In this document: positions 26,009 through 34,041 of the stretch, in pieces | How positions within the stretch are numbered: position 1 is the stretch's first letter | Layout: each line of letters starts with the position of its first letter | NCBI RefSeq assembly: GCF_003003075.1 | Contig: NZ_PVTX01000002.1 | Span: forward strand, 431,556 to 495,555 | DNA from: Isoptericola halotolerans | Lineage (GTDB): Bacteria; Actinomycetota; Actinomycetes; Actinomycetales; Cellulomonadaceae | Reading direction: 5' to 3' | DNA length: 64,000 nt | Position numbers and translations under genes: made by a program | Notes under the pieces: generated by a model | Databases searched by the model: none | Seen by the model: the letters and a program-made list of their open reading frames with translations, nothing else | Told to the model about the DNA's origin: nothing

Positions 26009-26962
26009 ATGACCACCACCGCACCGTCACCCACCGTCACCACGACCCCCGCGACGTCGTCCGGCGAGGCTCCCCGGCGCCGTCGTCGTCGGCCCACCGC
26101 CGGCCGGCTCCTCGGCTGGCTCGTCCTGGCGCTCGTGATGCTCGCGACGCTCCTGCCCTTCTACTGGATGCTCCGCACGGCGCTGTCCACCAACGCGGCG
26201 TTGCCGGGCGGCGCGGCCGACCCGCTGCCCGTGGGCCTCAGCATCGAGGGGTTCCGTCGCGCCCTCGGGCTCGCCACCGCGGCGGAGTCGCTGGCCGACG
26301 GCGGCTCGGGGGCCTCGCTGGACTTCCCGCTCTACCTGATGAACTCGGTGATCGTGGCCACGCTGGTCACCGTCTTCCAGGTCTTCTTCTCGGCGATGGC
26401 CGCCTACGCCTTCGCCCGGCTGCGCTGGCCCGGCCGCGACGTCGTCTTCAGCATCTTCCTGGCCGGCCTCATGGTGCCGATCATCTTCACGCTGCTGCCG
26501 AACTTCCTGCTGATCCGCGACCTCGGCCTGCTGGACACCCTGCCCGGCATCGCGCTGCCCACGATGATCATGACGCCGTTCGCCGTGTTCTTCCTGCGGC
26601 AGTTCTTCGCCGGGATCAGCGTCGAGATCGAGGAGGCGGCCCGGCTCGACGGTGCCGGCCGGTTCCGGACGTTCTTCACCATCATCCTGCCCATGGCGGC
26701 GCCGGCCGTGGCCACGCTCGCCCTCCTGACCTACATGACCGCCTGGAACGACTACCTGTGGCCGCTGCTCGTGAGCCAGTCGGACCAGTCGCGCGTCCTG
26801 ACGCTGGCGCTGGGCATCTTCCGTGCCCAGGCACCCCAGTCGGCACCCGACTGGGCCGGGCTCATGGCGGCGACCCTGCTCGCCGCGCTGCCCATGCTCC
26901 TGCTCTTTCTCGCCTTCGCGCGGCGGATCGTCAACTCGATCGGCTTCACCGGGATCAAGTGA
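26009..26962 (+). CDS. Carbohydrate ABC transporter permease (MalG-like, CUT1)
   Basis: The protein has 317 residues with six predicted membrane helices; the first is LLGWLVLALVMLATLLPFYW after an Arg-rich, Thr-rich cytosolic tail. The EAA loop reads EEAARLDGAGRFRTFFTIILPMAAP, and the C-terminus ends in the MalG-like FARRIVNSIGFTGIK. It starts 7 bases after the first permease. A 60-residue extracytoplasmic segment between the first two helices (LSTNAALPGGAADPLPVGLSIEG onward) is typical. It is the partner subunit of the permease at 25057. Confidence 0.95.
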   Translation: MTTTAPSPTVTTTPATSSGEAPRRRRRRPTAGRLLGWLVLALVMLATLLPFYWMLRTALSTNAALPGGAADPLPVGLSIEGFRRALGLATAAESLADGGSGASLDFPLYLMNSVIVATLVTVFQVFFSAMAAYAFARLRWPGRDVVFSIFLAGLMVPIIFTLLPNFLLIRDLGLLDTLPGIALPTMIMTPFAVFFLRQFFAGISVEIEEAARLDGAGRFRTFFTIILPMAAPAVATLALLTYMTAWNDYLWPLLVSQSDQSRVLTLALGIFRAQAPQSAPDWAGLMAATLLAALPMLLLFLAFARRIVNSIGFTGIK

Positions 26963-27058
26963 TCCGGCCTGCGAACGGCACGGTGCCAACACTCGCCGGC
27001 AGCCGCCGGCGCACCACCACTCCGCACCATCAACGCGGATGACTGCGAAAGGGAAACA

Positions 27059-28405
27059 ATGATGCGCAAGACAGCACCGATGGCGCTCGCGGGAGCCGTC
27101 GCTCTCGCCCTGGGCGCCTGCTCGTCGGGCGGCGGGTCGGGGTCGGGCGGCGACGGGGCCGGCGAGATCACCTACTGGCTGTGGGACTCCAACCAGCTCC
27201 CGGCCTACCAGGCCTGCGCCGACGCGTTCACCGAGGCGAACCCCGACACCACGGTGAAGATCGAGCAGTTCGCCTGGGACGACTACTGGACCAAGCTCAC
27301 CGCCTCGTTCGTCGGCGGCTCCGGCCCGGACGTGTTCGTCGACCACCTGTCCAAGTACGGCGAGTTCGCCGCCCAGGGCCAGATCGTCGCCCTGGACGAG
27401 ATGATCGAGCGCGACGGGTTCGACACGGGCGTCTACGCCGACGGGCTCATCGACCCGTGGCAGTACGACGACGGCTCCGTCTACGGACTGCCGAAGGACT
27501 GGGACACCACCGCGTTCTTCTACAACACGGAGATGCTCGACGACGCCGGCATCACCGCCGAGGAGCTGTGGGCGGCGGACTGGAACCCGGACGACGGCGG
27601 CACGTTCGAGGAGATCGTCGCCCACCTCACGGTGGACGCGAACGGGGTCCGCGGCGACGAGGACGGGTTCGACCCGACGAACGTCGAGGTCTACGGGCTC
27701 GGGATCAACCCGAACTTCGAGGAGACCGGCCAGATGCAGTGGGCCAACTTCACCGGCACGCTCGACTGGGACTACCTCGACACCAACCCGTGGGGCACCC
27801 AGTACCACTTCGACGACCCCGAGTTCCAGCAGGCGATCGACTGGTTCTACGGCCTCGCCGAGAAGGGCTACGCCCCCGCGGCCGGCGTGTTCTCGGACGA
27901 GACGCCCACCCAGCTCGGCTCCGGCCAGGTCGCCATGGGCACCAACGGCTCGTGGGCGACCGGCTCGTTCATGGAGCTCGACGGCGTGGACGTGGGCATC
28001 GCGCCCGGCCCCGTCGGTCCCACCGGGGAGCGTGCGTCGCTGTTCAACGGCGTCGCCGACTCCATCAGCGCCTCGTCGGACGACCCGGAGGCCGCCTGGC
28101 AGTGGGTCCAGTTCCTCGGGTCGACGGACTGCCAGGACATCGTCGGGGAGCACGCCGTCGTGTTCCCCGCGATCCCGGAGTCCTCGGAGAAGGCGCTGGC
28201 CGCCTTCGACGAGAAGGGCTGGGACGTCTCGGCGTTCTTCAGCTACGAGGAGGAGGGGCGGACGTTCCTGCCGCCCATCACCCTGAACGCCGGTGAGGTC
28301 AACGCCATCGCCTCCGTCGCCTTCGAGGACATCTACCTCGGCAACACCGAGGCGTCGTCCCTGACGGACGCCAACGAGCAGATCAACACCGTCCTCCAGA
28401 AGTAG
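27059..28405 (+). CDS. Extracellular sugar-binding lipoprotein (ABC importer)
   Basis: The protein has 448 residues with a lipoprotein signal: MMRKT, a hydrophobic stretch and the lipobox LGAC (Cys about 21), then a Gly/Ser linker. The mature part has the cluster-B solute-binding fold: ITYWLWDSNQLPAYQACADAFTEANPDTTVKIEQ, DYWTKLTASFVGGSGPDVFVDH, YGLPKDWDTTAFFYNTEML and later GSWATGSF. It is anchored outside the membrane and delivers sugar to the permeases at 25057 and 26009. GAAAGGGA lies just before the paired ATG codons at 27059 and 27062. It comes last of the transporter genes, and a stem-loop at 28417 separates it from the secreted hydrolase. Confidence 0.95.
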   Translation: MMRKTAPMALAGAVALALGACSSGGGSGSGGDGAGEITYWLWDSNQLPAYQACADAFTEANPDTTVKIEQFAWDDYWTKLTASFVGGSGPDVFVDHLSKYGEFAAQGQIVALDEMIERDGFDTGVYADGLIDPWQYDDGSVYGLPKDWDTTAFFYNTEMLDDAGITAEELWAADWNPDDGGTFEEIVAHLTVDANGVRGDEDGFDPTNVEVYGLGINPNFEETGQMQWANFTGTLDWDYLDTNPWGTQYHFDDPEFQQAIDWFYGLAEKGYAPAAGVFSDETPTQLGSGQVAMGTNGSWATGSFMELDGVDVGIAPGPVGPTGERASLFNGVADSISASSDDPEAAWQWVQFLGSTDCQDIVGEHAVVFPAIPESSEKALAAFDEKGWDVSAFFSYEEEGRTFLPPITLNAGEVNAIASVAFEDIYLGNTEASSLTDANEQINTVLQK

Positions 28406-28416
28406 ACCGGCCACCA

Positions 28417-28455
28417 CGCCTGCGGGTCGCGCCGGTGCGGCGTGTCCCGCAGGCG
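28417..28455 (+). terminator. Stem-loop after the binding-protein gene
   Basis: Perfect 10-base arms CGCCTGCGGG and CCCGCAGGCG enclose an 18-19-base loop that can pair further. It begins 12 bases after the binding-protein stop. There is no U-run, so it may be a partial terminator or an mRNA-stabilising hairpin that raises binding-protein levels over the downstream hydrolase. Confidence 0.55.
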
Positions 28456-28481
28456 GCAACCATCACGAAGGAGTGAGTTGA

Positions 28482-31400
28482 ATGCATGACCGTTCGAGCA
28501 GGAGACGAAGCGACGGGGGCGCGCGCGACCGCGCGCCCAGGATGCGGCGGGGCGTCGCGGTGGCCGCGGCGGTGGCCGTCGGTGCCGCGGGCGCGGTGCT
28601 GCCGATGAGCTCGGCCGCGGCCGCCGACCCGGAGGTCCTCGAGATCGACCTCGCGGCGACGACCGGCGAGTTCCAGGGCGGAGCGTCGGGGATGCTCTAC
28701 GGGCTGGGCGACGACGGCGTGCCCACCGACCCGATCGTGGCCGGCGCGCGCCCCACCAACGTCACCCAGAAGGCCCCGTACGGCGCGCAGCACCCCAACG
28801 GTGACCCGCTCGAGGTCGAGCGGTCGTTCTTCGAGAACGGGGGCGAGTACCTGATGGTCAACATCCAGGACTACTACCCCGACTGGCCCTACAACGGCGG
28901 TCAGCGCCCGGAGGACTTCGACACCTATCTCGAGACCGTGCGCACGGTGGTCACGAGCATCGTCGAGGAGTCCGCGTACCCCGAGCGGTACGTGTTCACC
29001 CCGTTCAACGAGCCGGACGGGATCAACTGGTACGGCGACTGGGACACGATGCGGGACACGTTCCTCGCCGACTGGGAGGCCGCGTACGCCACGATCAAGG
29101 AGATCTACCCCGAGGCGCGCATCGCCGGCCCGGGTGACGCGTGGTGGCACGGCGGCAGCACGCGCGAGATCCTCGAGGCCGCGAAGGCCAACGACACCCT
29201 GCCGGACATCTGGACGTGGCACGAGCTCGGGGTCGAGAACCTCGCGACGTTCCGTTCGCACCTGGCGGAGTACCGGCAGATCGAGCAGGAGGTCGGGGTC
29301 GGCCCGCTGCCGGTGAACATCACCGAGTACGCCATGCGCCGCGACATGTCGGTGCCCGGCCAGCTCGTGCAGTGGCTGTCGATGTTCGAGGACGAGAAGG
29401 TCGACGCCCAGACCGCGTACTGGACGTTCGCCGGCAACCTCAACGACAACATGGCCAAGAACAACGCCGCCAACGGCGCGTGGTGGCTGCTCAAGTGGTA
29501 CGCCGACCTCACCGGTCAGACGGTCGAGGTGACGCCGCCGCAGCTCGACGCCGTGGACACCCTGCAGGGCACCGCCACGATCGACGCGGACCGTCGCCAG
29601 GCGACGGCGATCTTCGGCGGCGGTAGCGCGGACGTCCGGGTCGAGGTCGACGGGATCGACCCGGAGGTCTTCGGCGACACCGTGGACGTGCAGGTGCGCG
29701 AGGCCGAGTGGTCCGGTCAGGAGGGCGCGGCGCTGAACCCGCCCGTCGTCGTGGCCGACCGGGTCGAGGTGCAGGACGGCTCGGTCCAGGTCGACGTGCC
29801 GAACGACAACCGTCACTCGGCGTACCAGCTCGTCATCACCCCGCGGCTCGCCGAGCAGCCGGAGACCGACTCGACGTGGCGCGACGTCGTCGAGGCGGAG
29901 GACACCACGCTGCAGGACGTGAACGTCGACGACCAGCCTGCCCGGGACGCCTGGACCTTCGCCGCGTCGAACCAGCAGGACGTCAGCGGGCTGACCTCCG
30001 CGACGTCGTCGCTGACATGGCCCGTCGAGGTGCCGGAGACCGGCACCTACCGCCTGCGCGTCATCGCGGGGACGACCGTGGCAGGACGCCACGCGCTCTT
30101 CGTGGACGGCGAGCACGCCGCGACGGTGCAGTACGAGGCCGGCTTCAACGCCCGGTACCGCGGCAGCGCCGAGGTGCTCGTCGACCTGGAGGCGGGGACG
30201 CGTGAGCTGTCCCTGCGCACCAGCGCCGACGGCTCCACGGTGCTTCCCGGGTCGAACGTGACGGTCGACAAGCTCGAGCTGACCCGCGTGGAGGGCCCGG
30301 ACACCGAGGTCTACCCCGCGCACCTCGCGCGGCTCGACGGCGGATCGGTGCTGTTCGGCGAGGCGACCGACGCCGGGGACGTCCGTCTCGAGCAGGACGG
30401 CACCGCGACGTTCTACGTCGCCGCACGAGAGACCGGCTACCACGACGTCGCGGTGAGCTATGCGGCGGCGCAGGCCACCGGGCTCGAGCTCGAGGTCAAC
30501 GGCCGCCCGGTCGAGGGGCTCGCGGCGGCCGACGCCGGGCGCTGGAGCTCGACGGTCCGCCTCCACCTGGCCCAGGGCATCACCGAGATCACGGTCCGGG
30601 CGCAGGACCAGGTCGACCTCACGTCGTTGCGCACCGTGCGTGCCGCGGAGGGCGACGAGGCCGTCGTCGAGGTCGAGGCGGAGGAGGCCCTGGAGCTGCA
30701 CGGCGGGGCACGGGTCGACGCCGTCGCCGAGCCGACCAACGTCTCGGGCGACAACGTGGGCTGGCTCGGCGGCGGTGCCGACAGCTACGCCGTCTGGCAG
30801 CGGCCGGAGGGCCTGCCCGCCGGTGCCTACAACTTCGTGGCGCGCTACGCGAACGCCGAGAAGAACACGGGCCACGCCTACAACACCGACGTGATCACGC
30901 GGTTCCTCGACATCACCGAGGACGGCGGTGCCACGACGCGGGGTGCCTACCGGCACAACTACTCGTGGCAGGGGTTCTGGACCCACACCGTGCCCCTGGA
31001 CCTGGCCACCGACGACGGCGCGCTCACCCTGGGCAACGACTCCGGCTGGGCACCCAACCTGGACACGCTCGCGCTCGCCCCGCTGGTGCTCGACGTGACG
31101 AACGCGGGCGAGGACACCACGCCCCCCGAGGTCACGGTCAAGGACGGGACGGACCTGACGGTCGGTGCGGACGGGCTCTACGCGAAGGTGTCCTTCGCGC
31201 TGCACGACGCCGGCACGATCGACCGGGTGGTGCTCAACGGGGTGAGCAAGGACCTGACCGACGACACCTGGTCGGACCTGAACGGCGTCGAGCCCGGCAC
31301 GTTCGGCGCGGTCGAGGGCGAGAACATGCTCGAGGTGTTCGACGTGGCGGGCAACGTCACGACGGTGGAGTTCACGCTCGACACGACCGGGCCGCAGGTC

Positions 31401-31658
31401 ACGGTCAAGGAGGGCGCGAAGTTCACGGTCGGCTCGGACGGCACGTACCGGAAGGTGTCGTTCACGCTCCACGACGCGCCCGCCGGCGTGGACGGTCTGA
31501 CGCTCAACGGTGTCGAGAAGGACCTGACCGACGACCGGTGGTCGGACCTGGACAAGGTCACGCCGGGCCGCTTCGGCGCTCAGCGCGGCGAGAACACGCT
31601 CGTCGTCCACGACACCCTCGGCAACACCACCGAGGTGAGGTTCACGATCGGGAGCTGA
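28482..31658 (+). CDS. Secreted multidomain glycoside hydrolase (GH39-like) with CBM and Ig-like repeats
   Basis: The protein has 1058 residues with AAGGAG 8-9 bases before the ATG. A long Arg-rich n-region, a hydrophobic stretch (RRGVAVAAAVAVGAAGAVL) and SSAAAADP form an export signal, perhaps Tat-like though I see only RRG, not a full twin-Arg motif. Residues about 50-350 look like a clan GH-A barrel: acid/base candidate E177 in FTPFNEPDG and nucleophile candidate E282 in NITEYAM, 105 apart, closest to GH39-like enzymes. Three beta-rich modules follow (about 463-600, 607-722, 728-868) that resemble CBM35/CBM6-type sugar-binding domains. Two tandem 88-residue repeats at about 884 and 972 (both with HD then LNGV-KDLTDD-WSDL) end the protein. 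No sortase signal or membrane anchor is seen. It probably releases the oligosaccharides imported by the upstream transporter. Family assignment is tentative. Confidence 0.8.
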   Translation: MHDRSSRRRSDGGARDRAPRMRRGVAVAAAVAVGAAGAVLPMSSAAAADPEVLEIDLAATTGEFQGGASGMLYGLGDDGVPTDPIVAGARPTNVTQKAPYGAQHPNGDPLEVERSFFENGGEYLMVNIQDYYPDWPYNGGQRPEDFDTYLETVRTVVTSIVEESAYPERYVFTPFNEPDGINWYGDWDTMRDTFLADWEAAYATIKEIYPEARIAGPGDAWWHGGSTREILEAAKANDTLPDIWTWHELGVENLATFRSHLAEYRQIEQEVGVGPLPVNITEYAMRRDMSVPGQLVQWLSMFEDEKVDAQTAYWTFAGNLNDNMAKNNAANGAWWLLKWYADLTGQTVEVTPPQLDAVDTLQGTATIDADRRQATAIFGGGSADVRVEVDGIDPEVFGDTVDVQVREAEWSGQEGAALNPPVVVADRVEVQDGSVQVDVPNDNRHSAYQLVITPRLAEQPETDSTWRDVVEAEDTTLQDVNVDDQPARDAWTFAASNQQDVSGLTSATSSLTWPVEVPETGTYRLRVIAGTTVAGRHALFVDGEHAATVQYEAGFNARYRGSAEVLVDLEAGTRELSLRTSADGSTVLPGSNVTVDKLELTRVEGPDTEVYPAHLARLDGGSVLFGEATDAGDVRLEQDGTATFYVAARETGYHDVAVSYAAAQATGLELEVNGRPVEGLAAADAGRWSSTVRLHLAQGITEITVRAQDQVDLTSLRTVRAAEGDEAVVEVEAEEALELHGGARVDAVAEPTNVSGDNVGWLGGGADSYAVWQRPEGLPAGAYNFVARYANAEKNTGHAYNTDVITRFLDITEDGGATTRGAYRHNYSWQGFWTHTVPLDLATDDGALTLGNDSGWAPNLDTLALAPLVLDVTNAGEDTTPPEVTVKDGTDLTVGADGLYAKVSFALHDAGTIDRVVLNGVSKDLTDDTWSDLNGVEPGTFGAVEGENMLEVFDVAGNVTTVEFTLDTTGPQVTVKEGAKFTVGSDGTYRKVSFTLHDAPAGVDGLTLNGVEKDLTDDRWSDLDKVTPGRFGAQRGENTLVVHDTLGNTTEVRFTIGS

Positions 31659-31669
31659 CGGCTCCCGCT

Positions 31670-31714
31670 GCCGGGACGGCCGCCGTGACGTCAGGTCGCG
31701 GTGGCCGTCCCGGC
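31670..31714 (+). terminator. Strong GC-rich hairpin terminator
   Basis: Arms GCCGGGACGGCCGCCG (31670-31685) and its complement (31699-31714) pair over 16 bases with one G-U pair and a 13-base loop. It starts 12 bases after the hydrolase stop and ends the LacI-controlled operon. No U-tract follows, as is usual at high GC. Confidence 0.7.
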
Positions 31715-31859
31715 GTCGCACGCGGTGATCGTGGCTCGCACCCAGCCCCTCCGGGTCTCAGGTCTGCTGCCCGTCGACGTGTCGTCGCTCGGACCCGGAC
31801 CCGTCCGCACTAGCGTCGGCACGTCCGGCGCCCGCCGGACCGACGAGGGAGGACAGGCG

Positions 31860-33035
31860 ATGGGTCTCTTCAGCCGCCGCGCACCGCGCTCCGGCCGCCG
31901 GCCGGCACCGGCGCAGGAGCTCGCGGGTCGCGCACCCGCCCAGCACGAGGTGCGGGGGGCGTCCAGGCTCTGGTCGGACGGGTTCGGCCGCGTGGGGACG
32001 CGGTCGCTGCAGGTCCTCGCGGTGATCGCGGTGATCGCGGTCCTCGGGTTCGTGGGGACCCGCCTGACGCTCGTCGTCATCCCCGTCCTCATCGCGCTCG
32101 TGCTGGCGGCGGCCATCTCACCGCTGGTGTCGCTCCTGCGCCGTCGCGGCGTGCCGTCGTTGCTGGCGACGTGGATCGCGCTCCTGACGCTGGTCGCCCT
32201 GCTGGCGGGGGTCGTGTGGCTCGTGGTGCGGGCCGTCGTCGACCAGTGGGACGAGCTGCAGAGTCAGGCCCTCGACGGCTTCGACTCGCTGCAGACCTAC
32301 ATCCAGGACCTGCCGTTCGACATCTCCGAGGAGCAGATCGCCTCGGTGCGCGACTCCGCCACGGGGCTGCTGCAGTCCAGCGCGGTGGGGTCCGGAGCAC
32401 TCGCCGGCGTCTCGCAGACCGCCGACTTCGTCACCGGCTTCTTCATCATGATCGTCGTGCTGTTCTTCTTCCTCAAGGACGGGCCGGCGATGTGGGAGTT
32501 CCTGCTGCGGCCGTTCGAGGGGCGCGCCTACGAGCGCGGCCTGCGCGTCGGCGACGCCACCGTCGGCACGCTCGGCGGGTACGTGCGGGGGACGGCGATC
32601 ATCGCGGTCGTCGACGCCGTGGGCATCGGGATCGGCCTCGCGATCATGGGCGTGCCCCTCGTGGTCCCGCTGTCGGTGCTGGTCTTCCTGCTGGCCTTCA
32701 TCCCGTTGGTCGGCGCCACCCTGGCCGGCATCCTCGCGGCCCTGGTCGCGCTGGTCGCCGTCGGACCGGTCGAGGCGCTCGTCGTCGTCGGGATCGTCGT
32801 CGCCGTCAACCAGCTGGAGGGCACGTTCCTCCAGCCGGTGGTCATGGGCCGCACACTGCGCCTGCACCCGCTGGTCATCCTGTTCGCGTTGACGGCCGGC
32901 ACGGTGCTGGTCGGCATCACCGGCGCGGTGCTCGCCGTGCCCATCGCCGCCTCCATCTGGCGCGCGACCCAGGTGTGGGACGGGCCGGACCTGCCGGCAC
33001 GGTTCGTCCGGCAGAAGCGCGCCGAGACGGTCTGA
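31860..33035 (+). CDS. AI-2E family transporter (TqsA/PerM-like)
   Basis: The protein has 391 residues from the ATG at 31860, preceded by GAGGGAGGAC; earlier in-frame starts lack a ribosome site. It has about eight membrane helices, beginning LQVLAVIAVIAVLGFVGTRLTLVVIPVLIALVLAAAISPL, a central soluble segment (about 115-185), then FFIMIVVLFFFLKDGPAMWEF, and the family signature in VFLLAFIPLVGATLAG and AVNQLEGTFLQPVVMGRTLRLHPLVILFAL. The family includes exporters of AI-2 and Na+/H+ antiporters; the substrate here is not known. It follows a terminator and so is probably transcribed alone. Confidence 0.93.
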   Translation: MGLFSRRAPRSGRRPAPAQELAGRAPAQHEVRGASRLWSDGFGRVGTRSLQVLAVIAVIAVLGFVGTRLTLVVIPVLIALVLAAAISPLVSLLRRRGVPSLLATWIALLTLVALLAGVVWLVVRAVVDQWDELQSQALDGFDSLQTYIQDLPFDISEEQIASVRDSATGLLQSSAVGSGALAGVSQTADFVTGFFIMIVVLFFFLKDGPAMWEFLLRPFEGRAYERGLRVGDATVGTLGGYVRGTAIIAVVDAVGIGIGLAIMGVPLVVPLSVLVFLLAFIPLVGATLAGILAALVALVAVGPVEALVVVGIVVAVNQLEGTFLQPVVMGRTLRLHPLVILFALTAGTVLVGITGAVLAVPIAASIWRATQVWDGPDLPARFVRQKRAETV

Positions 33036-33037
33036 CC

Positions 33038-33065
33038 GGCCGCCGGCTCGGCGGTTTGGGCGGCC
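33038..33065 (+). terminator. Weak hairpin after the AI-2E family gene
   Basis: Seven-base arms GGCCGCC and GGCGGCC with a 14-base loop lie 3 bases after the stop codon. It is a modest terminator candidate with no U-run. Confidence 0.35.
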
Positions 33066-33068
33066 ACA

Positions 33069-33110
33069 GTTATATAACAGGGGGACGCAGTGGCCCGGGG
33101 GTTATATAAC
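33069..33110. promoter_or_regulatory. Two copies of the palindrome GTTATATAAC
   Basis: The perfect 10-base palindrome GTTATATAAC occurs at 33069-33078 and 33101-33110, starts 32 bases apart (three helical turns). All-AT cores are striking in DNA of over 70% GC. A further inverted pair, TTCTGAGAG at 33117-33125 and CTCTCAGAA at 33147-33155, follows. They lie upstream of the gene at 33198 and look like operators for an unknown dimeric regulator; the TATAAC parts could also serve as -10 elements. Confidence 0.55.
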
Positions 33111-33197
33111 GCTCCATTCTGAGAGCACCGGGTGACTCTCATCCTCCTCTCAGAAACACCTGTCAGACTGCCTCGTCAGTCCGACAAGAGGAGCACC

Positions 33198-34031
33198 ATG
33201 TCCAAGCTCTCGAAGGCGTTCTCCCTGGCCAAGAAGGCGTACGACGCACACCAGTCGTCGTCGCGAAGCTCTGGTTCCGGCGGTCGGCCCGGGCAGCCGG
33301 ACTGGCGCTCCATGCTGGAGAGCGCCGTCGGCGGCGGCTCCCGCCCGCAGTCCGGAGGCGCGTACCCGCCGGCCGGCGGCTCCCGCCCGGCGCCCGCCCC
33401 GCCGTCGTCCGCAGGCCGTGCGCCGGCGTCCGCCGGACGTCCTCGCCCCGGCGTCCCCGACGCCGACCGGCAGGCCATCGCCCGCTACGACTACCTGATG
33501 CGCACGGCCGAGCCGCACGAGGTCGAGCAGGTCCACGCCGAGGCGTTCGAGCGCCTCACCCCGCAGCAGCGCGAGGCGGTGCTGCGCCGCATGCAGGCTG
33601 ACCTCCCGGCCAACGAGCAGCCGCGGTCGGCGAGCGTGGCCGACCTGTCGCGCGCCGCGGGGCGGTCCGAGGCGCGCCGGCCGGGCTCCATGCGTTCGAT
33701 CCTCGCCAAGGTCGGGACGGGCGGGGCGGTGGCGGGTGCCGCCGTCGGCGCCGTGGGTCTGCTGGGCGTGGTCGCGGCCGGCGCCGCGGTGAGCAGCGTC
33801 GCCGGGCCCCTGCTGGCCGAGGCGGGCAACCTCGGCGTCGACTTCGACGCACTCGCCTCAGGGATCGACCTCGGCGCGTTCGACGCCGGTGCGCTCGACG
33901 TCGAGGGCGCCGTCTCGCAGGTGGGCGACGCCGGCACGGAGGCGGTCTCCGGGTTCGGCGACCAGGTCTCGGAGGCCGGGCAGTCGCTGTCCGACCTCGC
34001 GGGCGGGTTCGACGTGCGCGACCTGTTCTGA
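33198..34031 (+). CDS. Conserved actinobacterial protein of unknown function
   Basis: The protein has 277 residues from an ATG preceded by AGAGGAG. An N-terminal helix (MSKLSKAFSLAKKAYDAH) leads to a Ser/Gly/Pro-rich linker of about 80 residues. A conserved domain follows (DRQAIARYDYLMRTAEPHEVEQVHAEAFERLTPQQREAVLRRM, then LPANEQPRSA). A hydrophobic segment GTGGAVAGAAVGAVGLLGVVAAGAAVSSVAG near residue 175 could be a membrane anchor. Relatives are widespread in Actinobacteria and are sometimes labelled cation-transporting ATPase; nothing here supports that, as there is no P-type or Walker motif. It is convergent with the deacetylase gene only 10 bases away. Confidence 0.85.
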   Translation: MSKLSKAFSLAKKAYDAHQSSSRSSGSGGRPGQPDWRSMLESAVGGGSRPQSGGAYPPAGGSRPAPAPPSSAGRAPASAGRPRPGVPDADRQAIARYDYLMRTAEPHEVEQVHAEAFERLTPQQREAVLRRMQADLPANEQPRSASVADLSRAAGRSEARRPGSMRSILAKVGTGGAVAGAAVGAVGLLGVVAAGAAVSSVAGPLLAEAGNLGVDFDALASGIDLGAFDAGALDVEGAVSQVGDAGTEAVSGFGDQVSEAGQSLSDLAGGFDVRDLF

Positions 34032-34041
34032 ACGCGCGCGC

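Noticed and set aside
33198..34031. Cation-transporting ATPase
   Set aside because: Relatives sometimes carry this name, but the sequence has no P-type DKTGT motif, no Walker motif and at most one hydrophobic segment.
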